From positions 1,488,001 through 1,552,000 of the forward strand of contig NZ_CP094526.1 in assembly GCF_029910095.1 (NCBI RefSeq): a stretch of 64,000 bases of DNA. The letters are read 5' to 3'. Of this stretch, positions 43,472 to 51,468 are shown piece after piece; position 1 is the first letter of the stretch, and each line of letters starts with the position of its first letter. The stretch is from Bradyrhizobium sp. ISRA464 (GTDB taxonomy: Bacteria > Pseudomonadota > Alphaproteobacteria > Rhizobiales > Xanthobacteraceae). Under the pieces are notes generated by a model that was not told where the DNA came from, ran no database searches, and saw only the letters and a list, made by a program, of their open reading frames with translations. Made by a program: the position numbers and the translations under genes.

Positions 43472-44380
43472 ATGTCGAAACTGCCGGACTTCGAGGCGCT
43501 CGCGATCTTCGCAAAAGTCGTGGAGTTACGGTCGTTTGCGGCCGCCGCAAGCGAGCTTTCGCTGTCCAAGGCCACGGTCTCCAAGGCCGTCAGCCGGCTC
43601 GAGGAGCGGCTCGGCGCGCGGCTGTTCAACCGCACGTCCCGGCGGCTCGCCCTGACCGATGCGGGGCAAAAATTGTCGGAGCGCGCGGCGCGGCTGCTCG
43701 CCGATGGCGAGGCCGCCGAGAACGAGGCGCTGGCGCAATCGACCACGCCGCGCGGCCTGGTGCGGCTCGCAGTGCCCATGAGCTTCGGCATAAAGACGGT
43801 GGCGCCGCTGCTGCCGGAGTTCATGGAGGCCTATCCGGAGGTCTCGATCGACCTGCACCTCAGCGACGCGACGGTGGACCTGATCGGCGAAGGCTTCGAT
43901 GCAGGCTTGCGCATCGCGCGGCTGCCGGACTCCTCGCTGATCGCGCGGCGGCTGTGCGCGATGCCGCGTTACACCGTGGCTGCGCCGTCCTATCTGAAGC
44001 GCTACGGCCGGCCGACGCATCCGATGCACCTCGCCGAGCACAAATGCTTCGGCTATGCCTACCTTTCGACACAAGGTGTCTGGCAGTACACCAATGCGAC
44101 AGGCGAACAGGCCAGCGTGCGCCCCGCGGGCCAGCTCCGCGTCAACAATGGCGAAGCCGTAATGCCGGCGCTGCTCGCCGGCCTCGGCATCGCCGATCTC
44201 CCCGACTTCATCGTCGGCGACGCGATTGCGCGCGGCGAGCTCGAGGTGATCCTCAAGGGCTGGAAGCAGCCCGAAGGCGCCGTGCATCTCGTCACCCCGC
44301 CCGGCGGCCCGCGCCCCGCCCGCGTCGAGGTGCTCGCGGATTTTCTCGCCAGGCATTTTGCCAAGGGGAAGAAGCGGTAG
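43472..44380 (+). CDS. LysR family transcriptional regulator
   Basis: 302 residues. The helix-turn-helix opens FEALAIFAKVVELRSFAAAA and continues SELSLSKATVSKAVSRLEER, followed by a CrgA-type effector domain (FGIKTVAPLLPEFMEAYPEV). Divergent placement next to the pirin gene suggests it regulates pirin and perhaps wrbA beyond it. The inducer may be an electrophile or quinone, as in related pirin/WrbA regulators, but this is inference. Confidence 0.88.
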   Translation: MSKLPDFEALAIFAKVVELRSFAAAASELSLSKATVSKAVSRLEERLGARLFNRTSRRLALTDAGQKLSERAARLLADGEAAENEALAQSTTPRGLVRLAVPMSFGIKTVAPLLPEFMEAYPEVSIDLHLSDATVDLIGEGFDAGLRIARLPDSSLIARRLCAMPRYTVAAPSYLKRYGRPTHPMHLAEHKCFGYAYLSTQGVWQYTNATGEQASVRPAGQLRVNNGEAVMPALLAGLGIADLPDFIVGDAIARGELEVILKGWKQPEGAVHLVTPPGGPRPARVEVLADFLARHFAKGKKR

Positions 44381-44623
44381 GGGAAGCGCAGTTTCGTAGA
44401 TTTCATGGGGCGGTGGGCTGTCTGCGCTCAATGCAGCGCGCGCCCGATCGCGGCAGTGAAAAGAGATCGGCAAGGTCGAATAGGGAACTCCGCCGGTCGC
44501 CTTCACATTTAGTTGTCCACTCGAACGATCCTTGGCCGCATTCATTGGCCAGTCTGGCGCGCATCGCCGCGGACAACCGCGCGCGCCCGCCAATATCCGA
44601 ATTTGAGATCACGGGAGCCGGAC

Positions 44624-44986
44624 ATGCGATCGCCGCGGATCGTCCTGAGCTTTGCCATCGCGATCGGGGGAGCTGCCGCGACATCTGCCGCGTTCGCCGA
44701 GGAATATCGGGGAACCTGGGAACAGCAGATGGCTTGCACGCCGGATGTGTGGCGTCTGTGCAGCGACCAGATACCTGATGCTCAGCGCATCGTGGCCTGC
44801 CTGCGACAGAACACGCCGCAACTCTCCAGCGGGTGTCGTGCCGTGTTCGAGTCAAATGCAAAGGCGCAACAGCCGCAAACGCAGGGGCGTACGCCGCAAC
44901 AGCCGCAGACGCAGCAGCGGCCGCGTGCCACGCAACCTGCTCCAGTCGCGCCGTCGCGGCCGTGGTACGACGAGGATGATGAGTAG
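44624..44986 (+). CDS. Secreted cysteine-containing small protein
   Basis: 120 residues. A signal peptide (IVLSFAIAIGGAAATSAAFA) precedes a compact region with four cysteines spaced ACTPDVWRLCSD, IVACLR and SSGCRAV, then a Q/P-rich linker made of PQTQ repeats and an acidic end (WYDEDDE). Similar small periplasmic proteins are common in Bradyrhizobiaceae, but function is unknown. The ATG at 44624 follows GGGAG, which decides the start against an earlier in-frame codon at 44513. Confidence 0.75.
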   Translation: MRSPRIVLSFAIAIGGAAATSAAFAEEYRGTWEQQMACTPDVWRLCSDQIPDAQRIVACLRQNTPQLSSGCRAVFESNAKAQQPQTQGRTPQQPQTQQRPRATQPAPVAPSRPWYDEDDE

Positions 44987-44991
44987 CGCCT

Positions 44992-45092
44992 GGAGCGTTT
45001 TCGAGCGAAGTGGACACCGGTTCGCGTGAAGAAAACGCGTCGAGACAAGAATCCAGGGCTTCGGTTCTGATTCAATCAGAACCGAAAATGCT
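44992..45092. repeat. Intergenic palindromic repeat (GAGCGTTTTCGAGCGAAG type)
   Basis: GGAGCGTTTTCGAGCGAAGT pairs loosely with the GAAGAAAACGCGTC stretch. It is followed by the sharp hairpin CGGTTCTGATT/AATCAGAACCG and a closing CGAAAATGCTC. It lies between convergent genes and may terminate both. I recall this type as frequent in Rhizobiales. Confidence 0.75.
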
Positions 45093-45560
45093 CGAGGGTC
45101 TGACTTCGCAGACGTCGACCCACTCGGCCGATGTCAGCTCTGCCATCCGATCGGGCGTGATGCGGACCGCGCTGTGGGTCGAGCCTGCGGCGGGCACGAC
45201 GACGTCGAACGCCTTCAGCGACACATCGCAATAGATCGGCAGCGGCGACTTCAGGCCGAACGGGCAGACGCCGCCGACCTCGTGGCCGGTGATCTCGGCG
45301 ACCTCGTCGAGGCCGAGCATCTTCGGCTTGCCGCCAAACGCCGCTTTTACCTTCTTGTTGTCCATCCGCGAGGTGCCGCTGGCGACGATCAGCACCACGC
45401 GGTCGCCGACGCGAAGGCTCAGCGTCTTGGCGATGCGCGCCGGTTCGACGCCATAGGCCTCGGCCGCCAGCACGACGGTCGCGGAGCTCACGTTGGATTC
45501 GATCACGGAGATATCGGGCGCCTTCTCGGCGAAGAAGGCGCGGACGGACTCGAGACTCAT
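45072..45560 (-). CDS. ybaK: YbaK/EbsC family aminoacyl-tRNA deacylase
   Basis: 162 residues of the INS/YbaK fold, which removes wrong amino acids from tRNA (Cys-tRNAPro in YbaK). The lysine-bearing core is PARIAKTLSLRVGDRVVLIV with ASGTSRMDNKKVKAAF, and the GGVCPFGLKSPLPIY block is diagnostic. It starts 5 bp after the stop of the HAD gene and so is likely co-transcribed with it. Substrate class (Cys, Pro or Ala) cannot be told. Confidence 0.87.
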   Translation of the reverse strand: MSLESVRAFFAEKAPDISVIESNVSSATVVLAAEAYGVEPARIAKTLSLRVGDRVVLIVASGTSRMDNKKVKAAFGGKPKMLGLDEVAEITGHEVGGVCPFGLKSPLPIYCDVSLKAFDVVVPAAGSTHSAVRITPDRMAELTSAEWVDVCEVRPSSIFGSD

Positions 45561-45565
45561 AATGT

Positions 45566-46309
45566 TCAGGACCTTGCAGACACCAGCGCGGGAAGTTCGG
45601 ACAGACCGTGGATACAGTGATCGGGCAGGACGCCGAGTTCGTCCATCTGGGTACGCAGTGCCTTGAACATCGTCAATGGGGCGACCGTCTCGCTCTCGAC
45701 GCAGGCGAGTGCCATGGCTTCCGGCGTCACCCGCTCGATCCATGCGACATTGAGGCCGAACGCCTTGGCGCCGCAGGCGTCCCATGGATTGGAGGAGATG
45801 AACAGCACCTCCGCTGGCGGCACCTTCAGCACCTGCTCGATCAGCGTGTAGGCCTCGGGCGCCGGCTTGAATACCTTGTGGGCATCGACGCTGATGGTCG
45901 CATCGAGCAGGCGGTCGAGCCCCGAATTGCGCACCAGCGCATTCAGCATGTCGGGGCTGCCGTTGGAGAGGATCGCGAGCTTCCTGTCCTTCATCGCCTC
46001 CAGCGCAGGAATAGCATCCGGATAGAGCGCGAGGTGCCGGTACTTGTCGATGATGCGCGCGAAGGTCGCCTCGTCATGTTGCAGGCCGAGACAGCGCAGT
46101 GTGTAGACAAGGGAGTCGCGCGTGGCGACGGAGAAATCCTGATAGCGCTGCATCAGCGTGCGCAGCCAGGAGTATTCGAGCTGCTTGATGCGCCAGACCT
46201 GGGTGATGATGTCGCCATAGCCCGGAAAGGCGTCTTCGGTGACGTCGGCCACCGACTGGACATCGTAGAGCGTGCCATAGGCATCGAAGACAACGGCTTT
46301 GATGGTCAT
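45566..46309 (-). CDS. Haloacid dehalogenase, type II
   Basis: 247 residues of the HAD superfamily. The nucleophile Asp is in VVFDAYGTLYDV (residue 8), motif II is LAILSNGSPDML, the lysine is in DAHKVFKPAPEAY and motif IV reads SSNPWDACGAKAFGL. This is the L-2-haloacid dehalogenase pattern, which hydrolyses 2-halo acids to 2-hydroxy acids. GGGAGA precedes the ATG at 46309. It overlaps the stop of the upstream dienelactone hydrolase gene by four bases, so the two are coupled. Confidence 0.9.
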   Translation of the reverse strand: MTIKAVVFDAYGTLYDVQSVADVTEDAFPGYGDIITQVWRIKQLEYSWLRTLMQRYQDFSVATRDSLVYTLRCLGLQHDEATFARIIDKYRHLALYPDAIPALEAMKDRKLAILSNGSPDMLNALVRNSGLDRLLDATISVDAHKVFKPAPEAYTLIEQVLKVPPAEVLFISSNPWDACGAKAFGLNVAWIERVTPEAMALACVESETVAPLTMFKALRTQMDELGVLPDHCIHGLSELPALVSARS

Positions 46310-47148
46310 TGTGGTCTCCCTTGCCCGCCGATCGTCGCATACAGGAATTTCCTGAGCGCGTCGACGGATTGATCCCGCGCCGCCGCGTTGAATTCGAGGT
46401 GATGACCGAGCAGCCGCGCCGGCGTGCTGTAATGCGGCACGTCGAAATCGTGATAGGCGCCGGGATAGACGATCAGTTCGATCCGAGCGCCCTTGCCCTT
46501 CTCGCGCGAGATCCCCCAATCGTCGCGGCCGTCGGCAAGGTTCCGGCACTCGCTGGCCGGCGTCCAGTCGTCGAGCTCGCCGACCAGGATCAGGGTCGGC
46601 ACCGTCATATTGCCTTGGATACCCAGGCAGGATGGATAGAAGGCGACAGCGGCGCGAAATTTGTCCGTTGCGTTGCGTTCGATCGCGCCGCGCTCGACAG
46701 AGAACAGGGCAAGCCAGGCGCCTTGCGAGAAGCCCACCACCGCGACGCGGGCAGGATCGACCGCCGGCTGCTGGGTGAGGAAATGCAATGCGCGATAGGC
46801 GTCATGCACGGTTGCGGGCGGCACGCCGCTTGTGCAGGCGCTGGTGATCCCGCGGGGCCCGAACCGGTCGACCGTGAGCGTGACATAGCCCCACGCCGCC
46901 AGCCGCTTGCCCCAGCGCTCGTCGAGCTGTTTGAAATAGCCGCTGCAGCCGTGCAGCAGCACCACGGCGGGCGAGGGGCCCGGCCCATCGGGCAATCGCA
47001 GGTAGCCTTGCAGCGGCTGCGCGCTCGCAAGCGGGCTCTCGAATTCGACGAATGCGGGCGGCTGCTCGGCACCTGCCGCGCAGCCGAACTCCGCGCTACC
47101 GATCAGGAACGCGGCGAGGAGTGCGGCAAGTCCGGCGAAGTTCGTCAT
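46306..47148 (-). CDS. Dienelactone hydrolase family protein, exported
   Basis: 280 residues. A signal peptide (FAGLAALLAAFLIGSAEFGC) precedes an alpha/beta-hydrolase core: PAVVLLHGCSGYFKQLDERW, nucleophile elbow VVGFSQGAW with Ser instead of the Cys of classical dienelactone hydrolase, ELDDWTPA for the acid, and YPGAYHDFDVP for the histidine. A Cys at the signal end could make it a lipoprotein. It is followed with four-base overlap by the HAD gene and preceded by the amidohydrolase, all in one direction, forming a degradative operon. Confidence 0.85.
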   Translation of the reverse strand: MTNFAGLAALLAAFLIGSAEFGCAAGAEQPPAFVEFESPLASAQPLQGYLRLPDGPGPSPAVVLLHGCSGYFKQLDERWGKRLAAWGYVTLTVDRFGPRGITSACTSGVPPATVHDAYRALHFLTQQPAVDPARVAVVGFSQGAWLALFSVERGAIERNATDKFRAAVAFYPSCLGIQGNMTVPTLILVGELDDWTPASECRNLADGRDDWGISREKGKGARIELIVYPGAYHDFDVPHYSTPARLLGHHLEFNAAARDQSVDALRKFLYATIGGQGRPQ

Positions 47149-47184
47149 GAACCACCTCGGAAGCTTGCCGCCGATGATACTCCC

Positions 47185-48069
47185 TTAGATGCCCAAAATC
47201 CTCCGCGCGTTGGCCTTCAGCACCTTCGGCCGGATCTCCTCGCGGATGTCGAGCTTGGCAAAATCGGCAAGCCAGCGGTCCGGCGTGATCACCGGCCAGT
47301 CGGAACCGAACAGCATCTTGTCCTGCAGGATCGAGTTGATGTAGCGCACCAAAATCGGCGGGAAATATTTCGGCGACCAGCCGGAGAGGTCGATATAGAC
47401 GTTCGGCTTGTGGGTCGCGACCGACAGCGCCTCTTCCTGCCAGGGGAAGGAGGGGTGCGCGAGGATGATCTTGAGATCGGGAAAGTCCGCCGCGACGTCA
47501 TCCATGTACATCGGGTTGGAATATTTCAGCCGCATCCCCATGCCGCCCGGCATGCCAGAACCGACGCCGGTCTGGCCGGTGTGGAACAGCGCGATCGCCC
47601 CGCCGTCGTTGATCGCCTCGTAGAGCGGATAGGCCATGCGATCGTTGGCATAGAAGCCCTGCATGGTCGGATGGAATTTGAAGCCGCGAACGCCGTATTC
47701 CTCGATCAGCTTCTTCGCCTCGCGCACGCCGAGCTTGCCCTTGTGCGGGTCGATCGAGACGAACGGGATCAGGACGTCGAGATGGTCGGAGGCGACCTCC
47801 AGCATCTCGTAATTGTTGTAGCGGCGGAAGCCGGTCTCGCGCTCGGCATCGACCGGGAAGATCACCGCGGCGATGTTCTTGGCGCGGTAATAGGCCGCGG
47901 TCTCCGGCACCGTCGGCGGATGCTTGTGTGGCGACTTGAAGTAGTCAGCCATCTGCGCCTGGAAGTCGTCATAGCCGTCGTCGCCATGCATGCCGCAGGG
48001 CTCCTCGGCGTGGGTGTGGATGTCGATCGCGACGACCTTCTCGATGTCGGGCAGTTTGAGCTTGGGCAT
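47185..48069 (-). CDS. Amidohydrolase family protein (amidohydrolase 2 type)
   Basis: 294 residues of the metal-dependent TIM barrel. The HxH metal pair is in VAIDIHTHAEEP, the further ligands in RGFKFHPTMQG and ILAHPSFPWQ, and the catalytic Asp in LFGSDWPVITPD. These are shared with 4-oxalomesaconate hydratase and gamma-resorcylate decarboxylase relatives, so hydrolysis or decarboxylation is possible. The ATG at 48069 follows GGGAGG; a start at 48108 would add 13 residues. It is probably the first gene of the amidohydrolase, dienelactone hydrolase, HAD and YbaK set. Confidence 0.87.
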   Translation of the reverse strand: MPKLKLPDIEKVVAIDIHTHAEEPCGMHGDDGYDDFQAQMADYFKSPHKHPPTVPETAAYYRAKNIAAVIFPVDAERETGFRRYNNYEMLEVASDHLDVLIPFVSIDPHKGKLGVREAKKLIEEYGVRGFKFHPTMQGFYANDRMAYPLYEAINDGGAIALFHTGQTGVGSGMPGGMGMRLKYSNPMYMDDVAADFPDLKIILAHPSFPWQEEALSVATHKPNVYIDLSGWSPKYFPPILVRYINSILQDKMLFGSDWPVITPDRWLADFAKLDIREEIRPKVLKANARRILGI

Positions 48070-48126
48070 TACGGGCCTCCCCGGCAGTTTGATCATTAGG
48101 TTCGCCAAATTGATTATACTATATAA

Positions 48127-48396
48127 TTATTTTCGCAAGGCGACCGTTTGCAGATCAGCCGCGTCGGCGCGGGCATCGGCCGCTTGCGCAATCGCGAAAT
48201 CGTGTCCGGCGGCTCGCCCCGGCCTGTGGGCTGGATCATACGGCGGCGGTCGCGGTGGCTTCAGGATGCAGCTCACCTCGTGCATCGCCGTTCTCCCTGG
48301 GCGAGCACGATTCGCTGCATTCTTGGCAAGCTTGGACTCCATGAAGGCAGCATAGGCGGCGGCTGGGAGAGGCTGGTCGATCCCGACCGCCGCCAT
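48127..48396 (-). CDS. Small hypothetical protein
   Basis: 89 residues, moderately coding-like in third-position bias. No signal or membrane segment; the C-terminal half has a KPPRPPPYDPAHRPGR stretch followed by an alanine-rich helix. An internal ATG at 48285 after GGAG would give 52 residues. It sits in the 550-bp gap between the amidohydrolase and rpmJ. Homologues not recognised; it could be spurious. Confidence 0.35.
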   Translation of the reverse strand: MAAVGIDQPLPAAAYAAFMESKLAKNAANRARPGRTAMHEVSCILKPPRPPPYDPAHRPGRAAGHDFAIAQAADARADAADLQTVALRK

Positions 48397-48622
48397 TTTG
48401 TCAGTGATTTCAATATCGCGTGCCGGAGCGGGCGAAGTTCCCGCCCGGCCGAGGCGGTCGAAAACAGCCCGATTGCATTGACATCCGGCGGTCCGATGGC
48501 TTAGAAACCGCCCCGTCCCGGGCGGCAAGGCCGCTCTTCGGGATAAATCCCATTTTGCCAGTTTACGGCATTGATCAGGTACGGCCTCCAACACGGGCCT
48601 TTCGAAGTAACAGGATTGTCCC

Positions 48623-48748
48623 ATGAAGGTCCGTAACTCGCTGAAGTCGCTGCGCGGCCGTCACCGCAACAACCGTCTGGTTCGCCGCAAGGGCCGCGTC
48701 TACGTCATCAACAAGGTCCAGCGCCGCTTCAAGGCGCGCCAGGGTTGA
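48623..48748 (+). CDS. rpmJ: 50S ribosomal protein L36 (zinc-free form)
   Basis: 41 residues: [20 protein letters not shown] to the end at KARQG. It is the small basic L36 of the large ribosomal subunit. The zinc-ribbon cysteines of the classical 38-residue L36 are absent (Arg, Asn and Val stand in their places). The weak AGGA precedes the ATG at 48623. A perfect hairpin terminator follows it at 48811-48833. Too short for usual gene-length cut-offs. Confidence 0.95.
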   Translation: MKVRNSLKSLRGRHRNNRLVRRKGRVYVINKVQRRFKARQG

Positions 48749-48810
48749 TCCACGGCCGATTGGCTAACTGTTCCCGATCGCGGAACTCAGCTCTTTCACA
48801 GGTGTTTGAC

Positions 48811-48838
48811 GCCGCGCTGCTTTGCAGCGCGGCTTTGC
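48811..48838 (+). terminator. Hairpin terminator after rpmJ
   Basis: GCCGCGCTG at 48811-48819 pairs perfectly with CAGCGCGGC at 48825-48833 around CTTTG, followed by TTTGC. It lies 62 bp after the rpmJ stop and 22 bp before the TPR gene. Confidence 0.65.
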
Positions 48839-48855
48839 GCGTCTAGACTTGAGTC

Positions 48856-49512
48856 ATGGGATTAAGACTTTTTGGGCCCAGTAATTTCCGGCTGGCGATC
48901 CTGATCGCAGCTCTTCTGGCTGTGCCTGTCGCCGCGGCCGCACAGGGCGATCCCCGGGTCATTCCGCCGCCCGGGACCCAGAAGAAACTGCCCGAAGCCC
49001 CAAGCAAGCTGCCGAAGGTTCCGGCCGACCGCGCCCGTGGACTGGATTTCCTGTTCGGCGCGCTGAAGGCCGCGCCCGATGAAGACAGCGCCCGCCATGT
49101 CGAGGCGCGGATCTGGGCGCTATGGTTGCACACTCCGAGCGACACCGCCGCACTGCTGATGGTGCGCGCCAAGGCGGCGCTCGATGCCCAGAACATCGAT
49201 GTCGCGATGAAGCTTTTGGATGCGGTGATCAAGATCAGGCCCGATTACGTCGAGGCCTGGAATCGGCGCGCGACGCTCTACTATCTAAAGAGTGACTACG
49301 TCCGTTCGCTGGAAGATTTTCAGCAGGTACTGATCCGCGAGCCTCGCCATTTCGGCGCGCTCGTCGGTCTCGGCACGATCATGCAGGACATCGGCGACGA
49401 CAAGCGCGCGCTCGACGCCTTCCGCAAGGCGCTGGCCGTCGACCCCCATCTCGAGAAGATACCGGAGAAGGTCAAGCAGCTCTCCGAAAAGGTCGAAGGC
49501 CGCGATATTTGA
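48856..49512 (+). CDS. Exported tetratricopeptide-repeat protein
   Basis: 218 residues. A signal peptide (RLAILIAALLAVPVAAAAQG) is followed by about three TPR units, for example VEAWNRRATLYYLKSDYVRS and FGALVGLGTIMQDIGDDKRA. TPRs mediate protein contacts in the periplasm; the partner is unknown. The ATG at 48856 follows the rpmJ terminator, so transcription is probably separate. Confidence 0.82.
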   Translation: MGLRLFGPSNFRLAILIAALLAVPVAAAAQGDPRVIPPPGTQKKLPEAPSKLPKVPADRARGLDFLFGALKAAPDEDSARHVEARIWALWLHTPSDTAALLMVRAKAALDAQNIDVAMKLLDAVIKIRPDYVEAWNRRATLYYLKSDYVRSLEDFQQVLIREPRHFGALVGLGTIMQDIGDDKRALDAFRKALAVDPHLEKIPEKVKQLSEKVEGRDI

Positions 49513-49598
49513 ACGTGCGCGATTGACCACGTTCGTGGTCCGCGAGCGCGCGCTTCCCCGCAACCAAAATCCGGCTCAGGAGCACAATCCCGAAATCA

Positions 49599-49853
49599 TT
49601 GCCGCTGGCCGGAGCGATGACGTTCGCGACCGCAACCTCGTGCCTCGCCGACAGTCTTTATTGGGTGGTCGGAAATCGCGCCACGGGCCGCTGTCCAATC
49701 GTCACGACAAATCCGGTGATCGACGGCGACGTCTGGTTCGGGGACGGGCTCTGCAAATCAATGGCGGATGCGAAGCTGGCCCGCTCAACGATCGGCGCCT
49801 GTCCGAAGGACGATCCGTCTGACAAGGACGTCGAAGATAGCCAAGCGCAGTGA
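49599..49853 (+). CDS. Small exported hypothetical protein
   Basis: 84 residues. A short hydrophobic N-terminus (LAGAMTFATATSCLADS) resembles a signal, followed by SLYWVVGNRATGRCPIVTTN and GDVWFGDGLCKSMADAKLAR. Three or four cysteines are present. The start is a TTG at 49599 or an ATG at 49617 (six codons later). I do not recognise the family, though small proteins of this sort are common in Bradyrhizobium. Confidence 0.5.
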   Translation: MPLAGAMTFATATSCLADSLYWVVGNRATGRCPIVTTNPVIDGDVWFGDGLCKSMADAKLARSTIGACPKDDPSDKDVEDSQAQ

Positions 49854-49867
49854 AGCGCCTCGAGTCG

Positions 49868-50044
49868 CTAATGCAGGAACTTGCCGCGGGGGGCGCTGTC
49901 CTGGGCTGCGGCGGCGTAGAATTGCTGCAGCTCAGCTTCCAGGTGCTCATTGACGAGCAGCAACGCCTTCAGGGCTCCGCGCAGGTCGCCATTGCAGCTT
50001 GCCACGATCTGGTCGATGGCCGCATCGCTAGGGTCGGAAATCAT
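49868..50044 (-). CDS. Small conserved hypothetical protein
   Basis: 58 residues. The core DQIVASCNGDLRGALKALLL followed by VNEHLEAELQQFYAA is, from memory, widely conserved in Rhizobiales. Function unknown. A strong GGAGGAG lies just upstream of the ATG at 50044, which supports it as a real gene despite its length. It is convergent with the 49599 gene, with 14 bp between their stops. Confidence 0.7.
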   Translation of the reverse strand: MISDPSDAAIDQIVASCNGDLRGALKALLLVNEHLEAELQQFYAAAAQDSAPRGKFLH

Positions 50045-50384
50045 GGTACTCCTCCGATTGTTCCCGTTGAACTCGTCGTATGGGACGCCGGTTCCTGTGA
50101 ATGTCGTGCACAAGCCAGGAAGCGTTCCGCTTTCGATGAAGCCTCGCGTCTGATGGCGAAATTGCCACCATCAATCTATGAAACTGCTAATGACGCTGGT
50201 ATGAACCCGCTATCCACAGGCTGGGCGCATTGTGGAAAACCGTGCGCGGCACGGTCTTGAGAAAGTGACAATTGGCTTTCCGAACAAGACCATGTGCGAA
50301 CCAAAATAGAACCCGTCGCCGCGCGTCACGAGGCCTCGGCCTCGCCACAAATCCGCCCTGCACCGGGGCATCCGGATCATCTCA
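50045..50384. other. Intergenic region, no gene seen
   Basis: 340 bp between the divergent 49868 and 50385 genes. It includes CTATCCACAGG and TTGTGGAAAA, which resemble DnaA-box halves, but no cluster that would suggest an origin. Promoters for both genes presumably lie here. Confidence 0.45.
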
Positions 50385-51350
50385 ATGTTGACTGTGGTCG
50401 TCGTGCTGGCGGTGGCAGGGGTCGGGTTGGCGCTGGCGACGCAGGTCGGCGTGCTGCTGATCCAGCGCGCCTTTCCGCCACGGGGCCGCATCATCGAGGT
50501 TGCGGGCGCGGCGCTGCATGTCGTCGAACTCGGCCCGCGCGATGCTCCAGGGCCGCCGGTTGTGATGCTGCACGGCGCAAGCTCCAACCTCCGTGTGATG
50601 CAGCATCCGCTCGGCGACAGGCTCGCCGTGACTCGTCGGGTGATCCTGATCGACCGGCCGGGCCACGGCTGGAGCACGCGCGACCGCATTGCGGATTCGA
50701 CGCCTGCGATCCAGAGCCGGATGATCATGGACGCGCTGGCCAAGCTTGGTGTCGATCGGGCGATCATCGTGGCGCATTCCTGGGCCGGTGCGCTCGGCCT
50801 GCGCATGGCGCTGGATGACCCGGACCGGATCGCAGGTCTCGTGCTGCTGGCACCTGTCGCCTATCCCTGGCGCGGCGGCGTCGGACGCTACAACAAGGTG
50901 GTTTCGACGCCGCTGATCGGGCCGCTGCTCGCGCATACCATCACGATGCCGCTCGGTTGGCTGGTGACCAAAGCCGGCGCGCGCGGCGTGTTCGCGCCGC
51001 AGGCGATCCCCGGTCATTTTGTCCGCGACAGCGCGACGCCGTTGCTGCTGCGTCCGCGCGAGTTTATCGCCAATGCGCGGGACCTCGTGACGCTGAAGCC
51101 GGCCGTCGTCGCGCAGGCGCCGCGCTACGCGGAGATCACGGCGCCGCTCACCATCATCTCCGGCGATGTCGACAAGACGGTCTCGACGCACATCCACTCG
51201 CGCCCGCTCGCCGCGACAGCAGCCAATGCGAGGCTGATCGTGCTGCCCGGCATCGGCCACATGGTGCAGTTTGCAGCGCCCGATCTCGTAGTGTCCGAGA
51301 TCGAGGTGATGGCCGGCCGGATGGCGCGGCATGCGGTGCCGGCACAATAG
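50385..51350 (+). CDS. Alpha/beta hydrolase with N-terminal anchor
   Basis: 321 residues. One N-terminal hydrophobic helix (VVVVLAVAGVGLALATQVGV) is followed by the hydrolase fold: PPVVMLHGASSNLRVM for the oxyanion loop, VAHSWAGALGLRMAL for the Ser elbow, ISGDVDKTVSTHIH for the acid and LPGIGHMVQFAAP for the histidine. It is probably tethered to the inner membrane. The ThDP enzyme gene lies 118 bp downstream on the same strand. Substrate unknown. Confidence 0.85.
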   Translation: MLTVVVVLAVAGVGLALATQVGVLLIQRAFPPRGRIIEVAGAALHVVELGPRDAPGPPVVMLHGASSNLRVMQHPLGDRLAVTRRVILIDRPGHGWSTRDRIADSTPAIQSRMIMDALAKLGVDRAIIVAHSWAGALGLRMALDDPDRIAGLVLLAPVAYPWRGGVGRYNKVVSTPLIGPLLAHTITMPLGWLVTKAGARGVFAPQAIPGHFVRDSATPLLLRPREFIANARDLVTLKPAVVAQAPRYAEITAPLTIISGDVDKTVSTHIHSRPLAATAANARLIVLPGIGHMVQFAAPDLVVSEIEVMAGRMARHAVPAQ

Positions 51351-51468
51351 CTGCTGCAGGCCGCGCCTTCGCACCGCGCGAATGTGATCCGGCCAAGCTT
51401 GCGCGGCCGCATGGCGCTGAACATCATGGTCGACGCGCGGTTTCGGATCTCATCAAAGGACACATCTC

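Noticed and set aside
46309..48099. A 596-residue plus-strand open frame
   Set aside because: Shadow of the dienelactone hydrolase and amidohydrolase genes on the minus strand.
50200..50260. DnaA-box-like sequences suggesting an origin
   Set aside because: Only two imperfect halves, no cluster, no AT-rich unwinding region and no dnaA, dnaN or hemE neighbour.
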